Shown here: positions 25,556-35,276 of the stretch, piece by piece
How the letters are laid out: the number at the start of each line of letters is the position of its first letter
Position numbering within the stretch: the stretch's first letter is position 1
Assembly: GCA_944321865.1 (NCBI GenBank)
Contig: CALUMZ010000008.1
Location: forward strand, 1-61,807
Source: an uncultured Muribaculaceae bacterium
Lineage (GTDB): Bacteria; Bacteroidota; Bacteroidia; Bacteroidales; Muribaculaceae
Length of the DNA stretch: 61,807 bases
Direction: 5' to 3'
Made by a program: the position numbers and the translations under genes
Notes under the pieces: model-generated
Seen by the model: the letters and a program-made list of their open reading frames with translations, nothing else
What the model was told of the DNA's origin: nothing
Databases searched by the model: none

Positions 25556-26521
25556 CTATAAGATAGATTTTATTATTGCATTATTGGCTTTGTCTATTAC
25601 TGAATTGTCGAATGAAGCCAAGTAGATGCGTGTTGTATTTTCAGAGTCGTGGCCCATGGCTTCGCTGATAACCGACAATGGTATGTTATTGTTTTTGGCT
25701 ATGCTTGCCCACCCGTGGCGCGCGACGTATGATGAAAGCACTATCGGACTTTTTATCATGGCACCAATCTCTTTAAGGTTGTTGTTCATGTGGTGAATTG
25801 CACTAAGATACTGCCTTCGTTCATTATACCCCGGTCGTGTTATTATGGGGAGTAAAAAAGGGGAGTTGTCGTTCCGGTATTTGCTCACAATTTCCTGCAT
25901 GGGCTTCTCCCATTTTATGCAAAGCTGCCGGTCGGTTTTTTGCCTGCGGTATATTAGAATACCGTTTTTTAGATTCTTCTTTTTTAAGAAAGCCATATCG
26001 ATGAATGCCATGCCACGTGTGTAAAAGCTGAAAAGGAATAAGTCGCGCGAGAACTCGAGCGACGGTCTTGACGACAAATCCAGATTCTTAATTTTCCTTA
26101 TGCCTAATGAAGATATTGCACGTTTCACGGTTCTGTCTATTCCTGTGTATACGTGTGAGAATGGTGAGCGATTTATGGCCATACCTCTTTCTACGGCTTT
26201 GTTGTAGATGGCCCGAAGGTTGCGCATGTAAAAAGATGTGGTGTTGGGTACGAGCCCCTTGTCCTTAAGGAAAGATTCATATTCTATAATCATGTCAGAG
26301 TTGATGTCGTTTATATTTACGTCACCCCGATTCCCGCGAAATTGCATGAAACTGTTTATCGTTGAAATATAAGTTTCGGTGAGCCTGTGCTTCCCGGTTG
26401 TTTTCAGTTGCTCGGTGACAATTGATACAAATGTGCCAAGTTTGATGTTTGTAATATTATATGGTGCAGTTTCATCGCTTGTCGCCAAATTTTCACAATA
26501 CTTAGTTCTAAATGTTGCCAT
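25556..26521 (-). CDS. Tyrosine recombinase (probable capsule promoter invertase)
   Basis: A 321-residue phage-integrase-family recombinase. It has an N-terminal core-binding SAM-like domain (about 25-125) and a catalytic domain with R169, K195, R268-H269 (YVARHGWASIAK), H291 (MGHDSENTT) and nucleophile Y300 (RIYLAS). Tyr occupies the first position of the usual HxxR motif, as in other Bacteroidales recombinases of this group. The gene ends 134 bp from the right inverted repeat and 20 bp from a poly-G tract. It probably inverts segment 25198-25422, switching the capsule operon on and off. It is read away from the operon promoter region, so it should be expressed in both states. Confidence 0.9.
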   Translation of the reverse strand: MATFRTKYCENLATSDETAPYNITNIKLGTFVSIVTEQLKTTGKHRLTETYISTINSFMQFRGNRGDVNINDINSDMIIEYESFLKDKGLVPNTTSFYMRNLRAIYNKAVERGMAINRSPFSHVYTGIDRTVKRAISSLGIRKIKNLDLSSRPSLEFSRDLFLFSFYTRGMAFIDMAFLKKKNLKNGILIYRRQKTDRQLCIKWEKPMQEIVSKYRNDNSPFLLPIITRPGYNERRQYLSAIHHMNNNLKEIGAMIKSPIVLSSYVARHGWASIAKNNNIPLSVISEAMGHDSENTTRIYLASFDNSVIDKANNAIIKSIL

Positions 26522-26636
26522 ATCTATGCGTATTTTTTAGTTGTAACCTGTATTATTGAGTTTTGATATGTCATTAAAATATAAATATGTTTAGGCTTGA
26601 ACTGTAACGGACGGGAATAAACCTGCATTAATAAAA

Positions 26637-26685
26637 CAAAAAAAGCAAGAAGTTGCCGGGATTGCACGGGCAACTTCTTGCTTTT
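26637..26685 (-). terminator. Terminator behind prfC
   Basis: A perfect 17-bp stem (AAAAGCAAGAAGTTGCC with GGCAACTTCTTGCTTTT). Read on the minus strand it ends in a T-run, 22 nt after the prfC stop. It isolates prfC from the recombinase gene. Confidence 0.85.
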
Positions 26686-26706
26686 GCGGTATTGTTGTTG
26701 GGTAGT

Positions 26707-28287
26707 TTAAAATTCGGATGTGAAGTGGAAGCGGATTTTCGGGAAGTCGGTTTGGGCCATTTGCAACACGTAACCCGAATCGGCAAGGAAGACGTCGCGG
26801 CCTTCGCGGTCTACGGCCATAAACTGGTGCTTGCGCTTTTTGAATGCTTCGAGTGCCGCATCGTCGTCGCTTTCAATCCAACATGCTTTGTACAGGTGTA
26901 TCGGTTCCCAACGGCATTGCGCTCCGTATTCGTGCAGCAACCGGTACTGGATAACCTCGAATTGCAGTTGTCCGACGGTGCCGATTATTTTGCGCCCGTT
27001 GAATTGGTTGATGAACAATTGTGCCACACCTTCGTCCATGAGTTGCTCGATGCCCTTGTTGAGCTGCTTGGTCTTCATGGGGTCGGTGTTCTCGATGTAT
27101 TTGAACATCTCGGGAGAGAAACTCGGCAGTCCCTTGAAGTGCAAGTCTTCGCCCTCGGTGAGGGTGTCACCAATCTTGAAAGTGCCGTTGTCGGGCAGTC
27201 CCACTATGTCGCCCGGATAGGCCTCGTCGACAATGTCTTTCTTTTGCGCCATGAATGCGGTGGGCGACGAGAATTTCAATATTTTCCCGAGGCGTATGTG
27301 CTTGTAATTGGCGTTGCGCTTGAAAATGCCCGAGCAAACCTTTACAAATGCGATGCAACTGCGGTGGTTGGGATCCATGTTGGCATGTATCTTGAACACG
27401 AAGCCGCTGAATGTGCTTTCGCCCGGTTCCACTTGCCGCTCTTCGGCCTGCGTGGGGCGGGGGCACGGTGCGATGCGCACGAAGCAGTCGAGCAACTCCT
27501 TTACGCCGAAGGTGTTAAGTGCCGACCCGAAGAACACGGGTGCCACCTTTGCATCCAAGTAATCGAGCTCGTTAAACTCAGGATATACGCCTTCTATCAA
27601 TTCAAGGTCTTCGCGCAACTTCCCGGCATCGGCGGCACCCACGGCGGCATCTATTGCCGGGTCGTTTACGTCTTTTATTTCGACGCGTTCGGTAACCTTC
27701 TGCTTGTCGGGGGTGAACAGGTCAAGCCCGTGTTCATATATGTTGTAAACCCCCTTGAAGCGGGCACCGATGTTGATGGGCCATGTGAGCGGACGCACTT
27801 TTATTTTCAGTTCCGATTCCAATTCGTCAAGGATGTCGAACGGGTCTTTTCCCTCGCGGTCGAGTTTGTTTACAAAAATTATTACCGGAGTGTTTCGCAT
27901 GCGGCACACTTCCATCAGTTTGCGCGTTTGCTGTTCCACGCCCTTTGCCACGTCTACCACTATTATCACACTGTCCACGGCAGTGAGCGTGCGGTATGTG
28001 TCCTCGGCAAAGTCTTGGTGTCCCGGTGTGTCGAGAATGTTTATCTTGTAGTCGCCGTAATTGAATCCCATAACCGATGTTGCAACCGAAATTCCGCGTT
28101 GCTTTTCGATTTCCATCCAGTCGGACGTGGCGGTTTTCTTTATCTTATTGGATTTTACGGCACCTGCAACGTGTATGGCTCCACCGAAGAGCAGCAACTT
28201 TTCGGTCAGGGTGGTTTTACCCGCGTCGGGGTGCGAGATGATGGCGAAAGTTCGCCGGCGATTAATTTCTGTAGTCAGGCTTGCCAC
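26707..28287 (-). CDS. prfC: Peptide chain release factor 3
   Basis: A 526-residue translational GTPase that recycles RF1/RF2 after termination. The G1 motif [14 protein letters not shown] lies near residue 18-31. G2 is in [12 protein letters not shown]3 DTPGHQDF and G4 NKLDRE, and the RF3 C-terminal domain follows. Length is normal. It begins 4 nt after the rfbD stop, so the two are almost certainly cotranscribed. A strong terminator follows. Confidence 0.95.
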   Translation of the reverse strand: MASLTTEINRRRTFAIISHPDAGKTTLTEKLLLFGGAIHVAGAVKSNKIKKTATSDWMEIEKQRGISVATSVMGFNYGDYKINILDTPGHQDFAEDTYRTLTAVDSVIIVVDVAKGVEQQTRKLMEVCRMRNTPVIIFVNKLDREGKDPFDILDELESELKIKVRPLTWPINIGARFKGVYNIYEHGLDLFTPDKQKVTERVEIKDVNDPAIDAAVGAADAGKLREDLELIEGVYPEFNELDYLDAKVAPVFFGSALNTFGVKELLDCFVRIAPCPRPTQAEERQVEPGESTFSGFVFKIHANMDPNHRSCIAFVKVCSGIFKRNANYKHIRLGKILKFSSPTAFMAQKKDIVDEAYPGDIVGLPDNGTFKIGDTLTEGEDLHFKGLPSFSPEMFKYIENTDPMKTKQLNKGIEQLMDEGVAQLFINQFNGRKIIGTVGQLQFEVIQYRLLHEYGAQCRWEPIHLYKACWIESDDDAALEAFKKRKHQFMAVDREGRDVFLADSGYVLQMAQTDFPKIRFHFTSEF

Positions 28288-28291
28288 TGTG

Positions 28292-29161
28292 TCAGCTGTT
28301 TTTAATTGCTTTTATACACTTTTCAAGGCTCTCTTCCCAATGGGGGATTTCGATGCCGTAGGTCTGTTTTATCTTAGTCTTGTCGAGAATGCTGTAGAAC
28401 GGGCGTATTGCGCGCGTAGGGTATTCATGCGACCTGACGGGGGCCACCTTGCATGTGTCGATTCCTGCAATGCGGTGTATCGCTTTTGTGAAGTCGTACC
28501 ATGAGCATGCCCCTTCGTCGGAGAAGTGGTATATGCCCGGGTGCCACTCGTCGGCCGATATGACAGCGAAGATGGCTGCGGCAAGGTCGGCGGCCGATGT
28601 CGGGGTGCCTATTTGGTCGCATACGACATTGAGTGCCTCCTTTTCAGTTCCGAGCTTTATCATGGTCTTTACAAAGTTGTGCCCGTAGGGTGAATATAGC
28701 CATGCCGTGCGTATGACGATGCTGTCGGGAGCCAATCGCAACAACAATTTCTCGCCGTCGCGCTTGGTGGTACCGTATGCCGTCTTGGGGTTTGTGTCGT
28801 CTTCTTCGGTGTATGGGCGGTGGTTGTATCCGTCAAACACGTAGTCGGTCGACACGTGCAACACCCGTGCTCCAAAGTTGTGTGCGGCCACGGCAATGTT
28901 ACCCACTGCGTCGACGTTCAATTTTGCGCAAGTCACCATGTCGTCTTCGGCACGGTCTACTGCGGTGTATGCGGCGCAGTTTACGACCATATCTATCTTG
29001 TTGCTTTCTATAAAGTGCGAAACAGCTTTTGCGTCGGTGATATCGAGGGTTTCAACATCGGTAAAAAAGGAGTTGAAACAATTTTTCCTCGTGGCCAGCA
29101 AATTTCTCATTTCATTACCGAGTTGTCCGTTTGCCCCGGTTATCAATAAATTCTTTGGCAT
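28292..29161 (-). CDS. rfbD: dTDP-4-dehydrorhamnose reductase
   Basis: Last step of dTDP-L-rhamnose synthesis, NAD(P)H-dependent. The 289-residue short-chain dehydrogenase has the nucleotide motif [10 protein letters not shown] at 5-14, STDYVFDG, catalytic YGTTKRDGE (YxxxK) and PIxAADLA-like [15 protein letters not shown] use ATG 29161, since the ATG 29 codons upstream gives an unrelated N-terminal extension overlapping the next gene. rfbA, rfbB and rfbC are not in this window, so the other pathway genes must be elsewhere. It may supply rhamnose to the nearby capsule, but it is outside that operon. Confidence 0.93.
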   Translation of the reverse strand: MPKNLLITGANGQLGNEMRNLLATRKNCFNSFFTDVETLDITDAKAVSHFIESNKIDMVVNCAAYTAVDRAEDDMVTCAKLNVDAVGNIAVAAHNFGARVLHVSTDYVFDGYNHRPYTEEDDTNPKTAYGTTKRDGEKLLLRLAPDSIVIRTAWLYSPYGHNFVKTMIKLGTEKEALNVVCDQIGTPTSAADLAAAIFAVISADEWHPGIYHFSDEGACSWYDFTKAIHRIAGIDTCKVAPVRSHEYPTRAIRPFYSILDKTKIKQTYGIEIPHWEESLEKCIKAIKNS

Positions 29162-29244
29162 TTTTTTGTAGTGATTTATATAAAAAAAGTTGTTCTCTGA
29201 AACAAAATAATAATTGTATGCGTGAATGCGCACAATGCGTGTGT

Positions 29245-29805
29245 TCACACTATTTCTTCGTCATTGTCGATTATGGGTTTCTGCTCGTCTTTCATATACA
29301 ATGCCGACAGTTTGGCAATGAAATGGGAGATTTGCAAGATGGCTTCGCTTGTGCCTTTGCTGAGCTCTTTGTGCTGCAACTTCATCATCAGTGTCATGTA
29401 TAATGCGTTGAAGCATGTTTCTATTTCGCCGGCAGGATTTTCCCCCGACTTGGCGCGCAATTCAACGATGTAGGGCAGGGTCTTATAATATTCGGCCCTG
29501 TATTCGGGAAATTTGGTGGAATCAAGCAGTGCGTTATGAAAGTCGTTCAGGCGTATAATCACATTTTTGTTGATTTGCAGGTGTCCTTCTTTTTTTACGC
29601 CTTCAAGTTCCATCATTTTCAAGAGATTCTCGTACCAGTCGCGTATGTTTTTACGCGTATTTTCGTCCACATCATAGCGGTTTATGATGTTGTCTTGGAT
29701 GCGGTCGATGTCGCACCCGTTGGCACGCATCAAGTCTTCTATCTGCCACATGTATAGCAGGTATTCGGCGATGTTTTCTCTTCTTTTTTTCTCGGCTATA
29801 AGCAT
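29245..29805 (-). CDS. DUF4924-like cytoplasmic protein
   Basis: A 186-residue protein, mostly helical and charged, without signal peptide. The N-terminus MLIAEKKRRENIAEYLLYMW with QIEDLMRAN matches what I recall of the Bacteroidales family DUF4924, whose function is unknown. It lies 22 nt after the Crp/Fnr-type regulator and 83 nt before rfbD on the same strand, probably one transcript. Confidence 0.75.
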   Translation of the reverse strand: MLIAEKKRRENIAEYLLYMWQIEDLMRANGCDIDRIQDNIINRYDVDENTRKNIRDWYENLLKMMELEGVKKEGHLQINKNVIIRLNDFHNALLDSTKFPEYRAEYYKTLPYIVELRAKSGENPAGEIETCFNALYMTLMMKLQHKELSKGTSEAILQISHFIAKLSALYMKDEQKPIIDNDEEIV

Positions 29806-29827
29806 TTTTCGTTGTGAAAATGAGGGG

Positions 29828-30529
29828 TTAACCGAATTTGCTGATTTTTCGCAAAGCCGGTTCGTTGACGATTTTTATGCGTCGTCCGTCGACGGTGATA
29901 ATGCGTTCGTTCACGAATGTCGACAAGGTGCGAATAGCGTTAGATGTTGTCATGTTTGACAGGTTGGCAAGGTCTTCGCGAGCCATATATATTTTTAGCG
30001 TTTCACCGTCGTCTTCAAAACCATAGTTGTCGATTAATATCGTGATAGCCTCGGCAAGTCGCCCGCGTATGTGTTTCTGGGTGAGGTTTACCAGCTTGGT
30101 GTCGGAGCCGCCAAGATGCTTTGACAGTTCATGTATAAAGAACCATGCAAGGTCTCGGTTTTGGTCGATGATTTGGGTTACGATTTTCATGCTTATTGCA
30201 CCCAGTTGCGAAGGCTCGAAAGCTGCCGTGCTTGAAACGTATGGCTCGTTGGCAAAGTATGCGCGGAAGCCGAAGTATTGTATCGGACGGTATAGCCGTA
30301 AAATTTGTTGGCGTCCGCCTATGCCGTCTTTGAACATTTTTACCTTTCCTTTTAGCAGGCACCATAGGTATTCCGGTTCATCGTTTTCGGCATAAATGAT
30401 TTGGTTTTTTTTGAAGTTGTGAATGACAAAATTGTCAGCCACGAGATGCTTCTCTTCGATGGTTAGTATCGACCAAATCTCGGCAAGGTCTTCTTTGATA
30501 ATGTTTTCAAGGGCGCTTTTCTTAATCAT
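29828..30529 (-). CDS. Crp/Fnr-family transcriptional regulator
   Basis: A 233-residue regulator with an N-terminal cyclic-nucleotide-binding beta-barrel (about 15-120, EYLWCLLKGKVKMFKDGIGG). A C-terminal winged helix follows (AREDLANLSNMTTSNAIRTL, then ITVDGRRIKI). There is no FNR-type cysteine cluster, and the cAMP-contacting residues of Crp are not evident, so the ligand is unknown. It is first in the run with DUF4924, rfbD and prfC. A perfect 6+4+6 palindrome sits at its predicted transcription start, suggesting autoregulation. Confidence 0.88.
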   Translation of the reverse strand: MIKKSALENIIKEDLAEIWSILTIEEKHLVADNFVIHNFKKNQIIYAENDEPEYLWCLLKGKVKMFKDGIGGRQQILRLYRPIQYFGFRAYFANEPYVSSTAAFEPSQLGAISMKIVTQIIDQNRDLAWFFIHELSKHLGGSDTKLVNLTQKHIRGRLAEAITILIDNYGFEDDGETLKIYMAREDLANLSNMTTSNAIRTLSTFVNERIITVDGRRIKIVNEPALRKISKFG

Positions 30530-30552
30530 AACTTCAGTGAGTGCTAAAAAAC

Positions 30553-30599
30553 TATGCTATTCAGCATACAAAATTATAGCATTGTTGTCAATCTCACAA
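30553..30599 (-). promoter_or_regulatory. Promoter and palindrome of the Crp/Fnr-type gene
   Basis: On the minus strand a TTG (30597-30599) stands 20 nt before TAATTTTG (30569-30576), the standard Bacteroidetes promoter. TATGCT-ATTC-AGCATA (30553-30568), a perfect palindrome, covers the expected start of transcription and could be an operator. The rest of 30600-30902 shows no gene. Confidence 0.6.
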
Positions 30600-30902
30600 T
30601 AATTTAATATAGAAAAATGCATCTATGTAGCCAAAATGGACATACAAAAAGAGAAAACGAACGGTGCCGGCAGGTGTTGAAATGACGTTGTTGTGGCGTG
30701 CACATCTGCCGTTATGTCAGTATCGGCGATGGTGAAAAATGACGTTTAGGCCTTGTTTTGTGCAGTTTTTTGTTTTTTGGCATAACATTTGCTCTATTTA
30801 TCAGTGGCTGCCGCCGGGAAGCCTCCCCCGATAAAGGTGGGCGGACGGGTGGCGGCAAGAGAACAAACAAGATTAATAACAAAAAATAAAAATATAGAAA
30901 CT

Positions 30903-32807
30903 ATGGGAAAGATAATTGGAATAGATTTAGGTACTACCAACTCATGTGTTGCAGTACTCGAGGGTAAAGACCCTGTTGTTATTCCTAACAGCGAAGGTCG
31001 CAATACTACCCCGTCAATCGTGGCATTCGTCGATGGTGGCGAACGCAAGGTGGGTGAGCCGGCAAAGCGTCAGGCAATCACAAACCCGACGAGGACAGTG
31101 TTCTCAATCAAGCGTTTCATGGGCGAAAGCTATGACAATGTTCAAAACGAAATCAGCCGTGTGCCTTATCAAGTGGTACGTTCTGAAAACGGTCTGCCGA
31201 AAGTAAGAATCGATAACCGCGACTACACTCCGCAAGAAATTTCGGCAATGATTCTTCAAAAGATGAAGAAGACGGCTGAAGACTATTTGGGACAGACTGT
31301 CAGCGAAGCTGTTATCACCGTGCCTGCTTACTTTAACGATTCTCAACGTCAAGCAACCAAGGAAGCCGGCGAAATTGCAGGCTTGAAAGTGATGCGTATC
31401 GTGAACGAGCCTACTGCCGCTGCATTGGCCTACGGGCTCGACAAGTCGGCCAACGACAAGCGCATAGCAGTGTTTGACCTTGGTGGCGGTACATTCGATA
31501 TATCAATATTGGAATTGGGCGACGGCGTGTTTGAAGTGAAGTCGACCAATGGTGATACTCACCTTGGCGGTGATGACTTCGACCATCGCATCATCGACTG
31601 GCTTGCCGACGAGTTCCAACGCGAAGAAGGTGTTGACTTGCGTCAAGACGCAATGGCTTTGCAACGCTTGAAAGAGGCTGCCGAAAAGGCAAAGATTGAA
31701 TTGTCGAGCTCGACTTCGACCGAAATCAACCTGCCTTACATCATGCCTGTGAACGGTATTCCAAAGCACCTTGTAAAGACGCTTACACGTGCAAAATTCG
31801 AGCAGTTGTGCGACAGCTTGATACAAGCTACCATCAAACCTTGCGAACAGGCTTTGCGCGATGCCGGCCTCACTGCCTCGCAAATCGATGAGGTGATACT
31901 TGTGGGTGGTTCTACGCGTATCCCGGCAGTACAACAGGTTGTTGAGAAGTTCTTCGGCAAGGCTCCGTCAAAGGGCGTTAACCCCGATGAAGTGGTTGCC
32001 GTGGGTGCCGCAATCCAAGGTGGCGTATTGAGCGGTGATGTTAAGGACGTGCTGTTGCTCGACGTAGTTCCGTTGTCGGTGGGTATTGAGACACTTGGTG
32101 GCGTGATGACCAAGTTGATTGATGCCAACACCACTATCCCGACGCGCAAGAGCGAAGTGTTCTCGACCGCAGTCGACAACCAACCGTCGGTGGAAATACA
32201 CGTGTTGCAAGGCGAACGCCCGATGGCAAAAGACGACAAGACACTGGGCAAGTTCCACCTCGATGGCATAGCCCCCGCTCCGCGTGGTGTGCCGCAAATC
32301 GAAGTGACATTTGAAATCGATGCCAACGGTATACTTAACGTGTCGGCCAAGGATAAAGCTACCGGTAAGGAACAAAGCATCCGCATCGAGGCTTCGAGCG
32401 GCTTGAGCGAAGAGGAAATCAAGCGCATGAAGGATGAGGCTGCTGCCAACGCTGCCGCCGATGCCCGCGAGAAGGAACGTATCGACAAGATTAACCAAGC
32501 CGACTCGATGATATTCCAGACCGAGAAGAGCCTGAAGGATCTTGGCGACAAGTTGCCTGCCGACAAGAAGTCGCAAATCGAAGGCGCGCTTGCAAAGTTG
32601 AAAGATGCACACCAACGTCAAGACGTTGACGCAATCGACGTTGCGATGAAGGAACTCGAAACCGTCTTCCACGCTGCTTCGCAAGACATGTACAACGCAC
32701 AGCAGCAAGCCGGTCCTCAACCGGGCGCAAGCCAAGCCGGCGCAAGCAACCAAGGTGGCCAAGGCGGTGACAACGTAACCGACGTTCCCTTCGAGGAAGT
32801 GAAATAA
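30903..32807 (+). CDS. dnaK: Chaperone DnaK (Hsp70)
   Basis: A 634-residue ATP-dependent chaperone. The start [18 protein letters not shown] is canonical, so the 38-codon upstream extension is rejected. Further signatures are [27 protein letters not shown] and the substrate-binding domain ([20 protein letters not shown]). The C-terminal linker is glycine/glutamine-rich ([20 protein letters not shown]) and ends DVPFEEVK. grpE and dnaJ are not adjacent. A GC-rich hairpin (TGCCGCC / GGCGGCA, about 30810-30855) lies in the leader. A terminator follows. Confidence 0.97.
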   Translation: MGKIIGIDLGTTNSCVAVLEGKDPVVIPNSEGRNTTPSIVAFVDGGERKVGEPAKRQAITNPTRTVFSIKRFMGESYDNVQNEISRVPYQVVRSENGLPKVRIDNRDYTPQEISAMILQKMKKTAEDYLGQTVSEAVITVPAYFNDSQRQATKEAGEIAGLKVMRIVNEPTAAALAYGLDKSANDKRIAVFDLGGGTFDISILELGDGVFEVKSTNGDTHLGGDDFDHRIIDWLADEFQREEGVDLRQDAMALQRLKEAAEKAKIELSSSTSTEINLPYIMPVNGIPKHLVKTLTRAKFEQLCDSLIQATIKPCEQALRDAGLTASQIDEVILVGGSTRIPAVQQVVEKFFGKAPSKGVNPDEVVAVGAAIQGGVLSGDVKDVLLLDVVPLSVGIETLGGVMTKLIDANTTIPTRKSEVFSTAVDNQPSVEIHVLQGERPMAKDDKTLGKFHLDGIAPAPRGVPQIEVTFEIDANGILNVSAKDKATGKEQSIRIEASSGLSEEEIKRMKDEAAANAAADAREKERIDKINQADSMIFQTEKSLKDLGDKLPADKKSQIEGALAKLKDAHQRQDVDAIDVAMKELETVFHAASQDMYNAQQQAGPQPGASQAGASNQGGQGGDNVTDVPFEEVK

Positions 32808-32833
32808 CTTGTAGATTAAATAACCGTAATAAG

Positions 32834-32872
32834 AATGAGGCATGGTCTTATTGATCGTGCCTCATTTTTTTT
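32834..32872 (+). terminator. Terminator behind dnaK
   Basis: A 9-bp stem AATGAGGCA / TGCCTCATT closing a 15-nt loop, followed by a T-run on the plus strand, 27 nt after the dnaK stop. Confidence 0.85.
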
Positions 32873-32917
32873 GATTGGGGATCGGTGAAAATCGGTTGAT
32901 TCTCCCCCAAAAAATAT

Positions 32918-32998
32918 TTGATGTGTGAAAAATACGCTTAAATATTTTGATGTGTCAAAATGACGCACTAATTTTGTAGTGTTAAATTGACATATCAA
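32918..32998 (+). promoter_or_regulatory. Promoter with NrtR-type operators
   Basis: TTTG (32946-32949), 19 nt, TAATTTTG (32969-32976) form a Bacteroidetes promoter. Exactly between the two boxes is the near-palindrome TGTGTCA-AAA-TGACGCA (32951-32967). A weaker copy of the same pattern (TGATGTGTGAAAAATACGC) lies just upstream, and TTGACATATCAA lies near 32985-32997. This spacing suggests repression by the downstream regulator. Confidence 0.6.
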
Positions 32999-33011
32999 AA
33001 AAAATAGCGTT

Positions 33012-33713
33012 ATGATGTATCAATACAAATATCCACACCCGGCCATGACTGCCGACTGTGTTGTCTTTGGTTTTGACGGGAAGCAATTGCACGTTTTGCT
33101 TATAGAACGCGGTTTAGAACCTTACAAGGGGAGCTGGGCATTGCCCGGCGGTTTCATGAAGATAGACGAGACCGTGGAACAATGTGCACTGCGTGAGTTG
33201 AAAGAAGAGACAGGGGTAGAAGACATATATTTGGAACAGTTCCATGTGTTTAGCGCAGTTGGGCGCGACCCTCGCGAACGAGTTGTGACGGTGGCATTTC
33301 TTGCCTTGGTGCGTAAGTCAGACTTCAGGTTGATTGCCGGTGACGATGCTGCCGGAGCCTCATGGTTTGAACTTGGCAAACTGCCACCGTTGGCTTTTGA
33401 CCATCACGACATTATCGACATGGCGCGCAAGCGGTTGCCGGAATTGATGCGCACGAAGCCGATAGGATTTAAGCTGCTTGACGAGAAATTTTCGATGAAT
33501 GAACTTCAGCGACTTTACGAGGCTGTGAATGGCACTACATACGACCGCCGGAACTTTGCGCGGAAAATGTCGTCTACCGGGCTGTTGCGCGACGAGGGTG
33601 TGAGTCCTGTCGCGGCACACAACCGGTTCCCGAATCTGTATTCTTTTGATGAAAAGGCATATAAGGCTGAGTCCGAAGGCCATTTCGCACCTGAAAATCC
33701 ATTTAATGTATAA
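33012..33713 (+). CDS. NrtR-type Nudix regulator
   Basis: A 233-residue protein with an N-terminal Nudix domain and a C-terminal winged helix (MNELQRLYEAVNGTTYDRRN, then FARKMSSTGLL). This is the NrtR/AraR architecture, in which the Nudix domain senses ADP-ribose or related ligands. Unlike many NrtR proteins, the Nudix box is intact (GX5EX7 followed by RELKEETGV at 61-69), so hydrolase activity may be retained. The next gene makes ADP-ribose. Operator-like palindromes overlap its promoter. Two ATGs stand in tandem (33012, 33015). Confidence 0.85.
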   Translation: MMYQYKYPHPAMTADCVVFGFDGKQLHVLLIERGLEPYKGSWALPGGFMKIDETVEQCALRELKEETGVEDIYLEQFHVFSAVGRDPRERVVTVAFLALVRKSDFRLIAGDDAAGASWFELGKLPPLAFDHHDIIDMARKRLPELMRTKPIGFKLLDEKFSMNELQRLYEAVNGTTYDRRNFARKMSSTGLLRDEGVSPVAAHNRFPNLYSFDEKAYKAESEGHFAPENPFNV

Positions 33714-33734
33714 CCTAAAAAATTAAGAACTAAT

Positions 33735-34523
33735 ATGTTAGGAGCAATAGTAGGCGACATTGCCGGCAGCACGCGAGAGTGGCACAATGTGAAGAGCAAG
33801 AGGTTTGAATTACTGCCCAAGAAAAGTTTTTTTACCGACGATACCGTTATGACATTGGCCGTGGCGCGGTGGCTTGTGGAAGCTCCGGAGCATGACTCCG
33901 ACTCGCTTGTGATTGCCATGCAGGAGCTTGGGCGCAGATACCCTCATGCCGGATATGGCGGACGTTTCAGAATGTGGCTGCAAGAAGTCGCGCCTGCACC
34001 ATATAATTCATGGGGCAACGGGTCGGGTATGCGTGTCAGCCCGGTGGCCTTGTATGCGCGTACCTTTGAAGAATGCTTGGACTTGGCAAAGCGTTCGGCC
34101 GAGGTTACGCACAATCACCCCGAAGGCATAAAAGGGGCGCAAGCCGTTGCCGCAGCTGCGTTCATGGCCAGGCATGGCAACAGCAAAAACGATATCAGGC
34201 GGTATGTGGCCGAGACTTTCGGATATAACCTGAACCGAACTATCAAGCAGATACGCCCGGCATACGAGTTTACCGAATCGAGCCAAGGCAGTGTGCCCGA
34301 GGCGATAATTGCCTATTTGGAGAGTACCGGCTTTGAAGATGCCATTCGCAATGCAATCTCCATCGGTGGCGACAGCGATACCATTGCGGCAATGACAGGT
34401 GCGATAGCCGCTGCCGAGTATGGCATTCCGCAAGAGCTTGCCGATTTTTGCACCGACAAGCTCACCCCCGACTTGCGCGAGATACTCGTCTGCTTCGAGC
34501 GCACGGTCTCCAACCGCATTTAG
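33735..34523 (+). CDS. ADP-ribosylglycohydrolase family protein
   Basis: A 262-residue DraG-like hydrolase that removes ADP-ribose from proteins or small molecules with two Mg ions. The metal ligands are present: GDIAGS (7-12), FTDDT (33-37) and GGDSDT (211-216), and GNGSGMRVSP is also visible. It follows the NrtR-type gene by 21 nt, so regulator and enzyme share a transcript. The product, ADP-ribose, is the typical NrtR ligand. The gene converges with the exonuclease fragment 7 nt away. Confidence 0.9.
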   Translation: MLGAIVGDIAGSTREWHNVKSKRFELLPKKSFFTDDTVMTLAVARWLVEAPEHDSDSLVIAMQELGRRYPHAGYGGRFRMWLQEVAPAPYNSWGNGSGMRVSPVALYARTFEECLDLAKRSAEVTHNHPEGIKGAQAVAAAAFMARHGNSKNDIRRYVAETFGYNLNRTIKQIRPAYEFTESSQGSVPEAIIAYLESTGFEDAIRNAISIGGDSDTIAAMTGAIAAAEYGIPQELADFCTDKLTPDLREILVCFERTVSNRI

Positions 34524-34530
34524 CAACTTT

Positions 34531-35058
34531 TCATCTCAACTCTAATAACCGTTTTGGGTTTAACGAAAGGAGCAAGTCGGGCGGCAGCGACTTCCAAGCG
34601 GCTATTTCGTCAAGTAGCAGGTCTTTTGCTTGTTTGCTGTCATTTACCGGGTTGTTGATTTGGTCGCTTTCTATCTTGTCATCTTTGATTAGTCGGTGGT
34701 AGGGGTGCTTGGGGAACAGTAGGGGAGACATGTACAGTGTGTCGACCAAAAGATGCCGGTGTGCTACACCGTTGGGAAACAAATATTTTGCATCATGATG
34801 AATGATATTATGCCCGCAAATATAATCCGAGTCTTTGATGAATTCGAGCAATTCTTTTGTCGAAGCTCCGTGATATATCGCACCATTGCTGCGCACCGCT
34901 CCAATATCATGTATCTTATGGTCTTTCAAGCTCACTTCCACATCGACTATGGCATAATTTGATGCGTCGCGCCGGCGCGTCGCATTTATATCGGCGTCGG
35001 CATCGTTCGTGTCATCGCCAAAAAGTGTCCTTTTTATGAATTTATTCCATATCGACAT
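34531..35058 (-). pseudogene. Truncated RecQ-associated DEDD 3'-5' exonuclease domain
   Basis: A 175-residue frame containing an exonuclease of the DEDD group: YAIVDVEVSLKDHKIHDIGA with DxE at 39/41, YICGHNIIHHDAKYLF with D89, and later H121 and D140. I recall this as the N-terminal domain of a much longer Bacteroidetes protein that continues into a RecQ-family helicase. Here the frame stops right after this domain and the space is filled by the convergent ADP-ribosylglycohydrolase. It is thus either a remnant left by deletion or a stand-alone short exonuclease. A repeat at 35095 provides a -7 box in front of it. Confidence 0.6.
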
Positions 35059-35094
35059 GGAAAATACGGGTTTTGGTAGTTTTGTTAAGGTCTA

Positions 35095-35182
35095 CAAAGA
35101 TAGTGTAAATCGAGTGCAGAACAATCAAGCTCGCTTGAAATTGTTATGCCGAGGTGCAGCCTGTCTTATCAAAAGATAGTGT
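35095..35182 (-). repeat. Family C repeat (76-80-bp unit) with built-in promoter box
   Basis: Read on the minus strand it begins GATAAGACAGGCTGCACCTC and ends ACACTATCTTTG. It matches the 80-bp tandem units at 45981-46140 in both ends and overall plan, with a diverged palindromic middle. The tail of a further unit adjoins it. The terminal TATCTTTG (35095-35102, minus strand) lies 37 bp before the exonuclease ORF and could drive it. Confidence 0.7.
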
Positions 35183-35220
35183 AAACTGGATGTTTGCACG
35201 AAAAAAATATGGCTATTGTC

Positions 35221-35251
35221 TTGTAATATTCAATACGTTGTGTTATATTTG
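35221..35251 (+). promoter_or_regulatory. Promoter of the RelB/PIN pair
   Basis: TTG (35221-35223), 20 nt, TATATTTG (35244-35251): a consensus Bacteroidetes promoter 25 nt before the antitoxin start codon. Confidence 0.7.
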
Positions 35252-35276
35252 TTCATACAATTAAAATTTATTTTAC

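Noticed and set aside
25981..26521. Integrated phage or conjugative element for the recombinase
   Set aside because: No phage, mobilisation or attachment genes nearby; position beside the inverted repeats and UpxY-like gene explains the gene better.
26653..28305. 550-codon plus-strand frame opposite prfC
   Set aside because: Antisense shadow of prfC, which has all GTPase motifs on the minus strand.
31968..32843. 291-codon frame opposite dnaK
   Set aside because: Antisense shadow of dnaK with codon pattern forced by the real gene.
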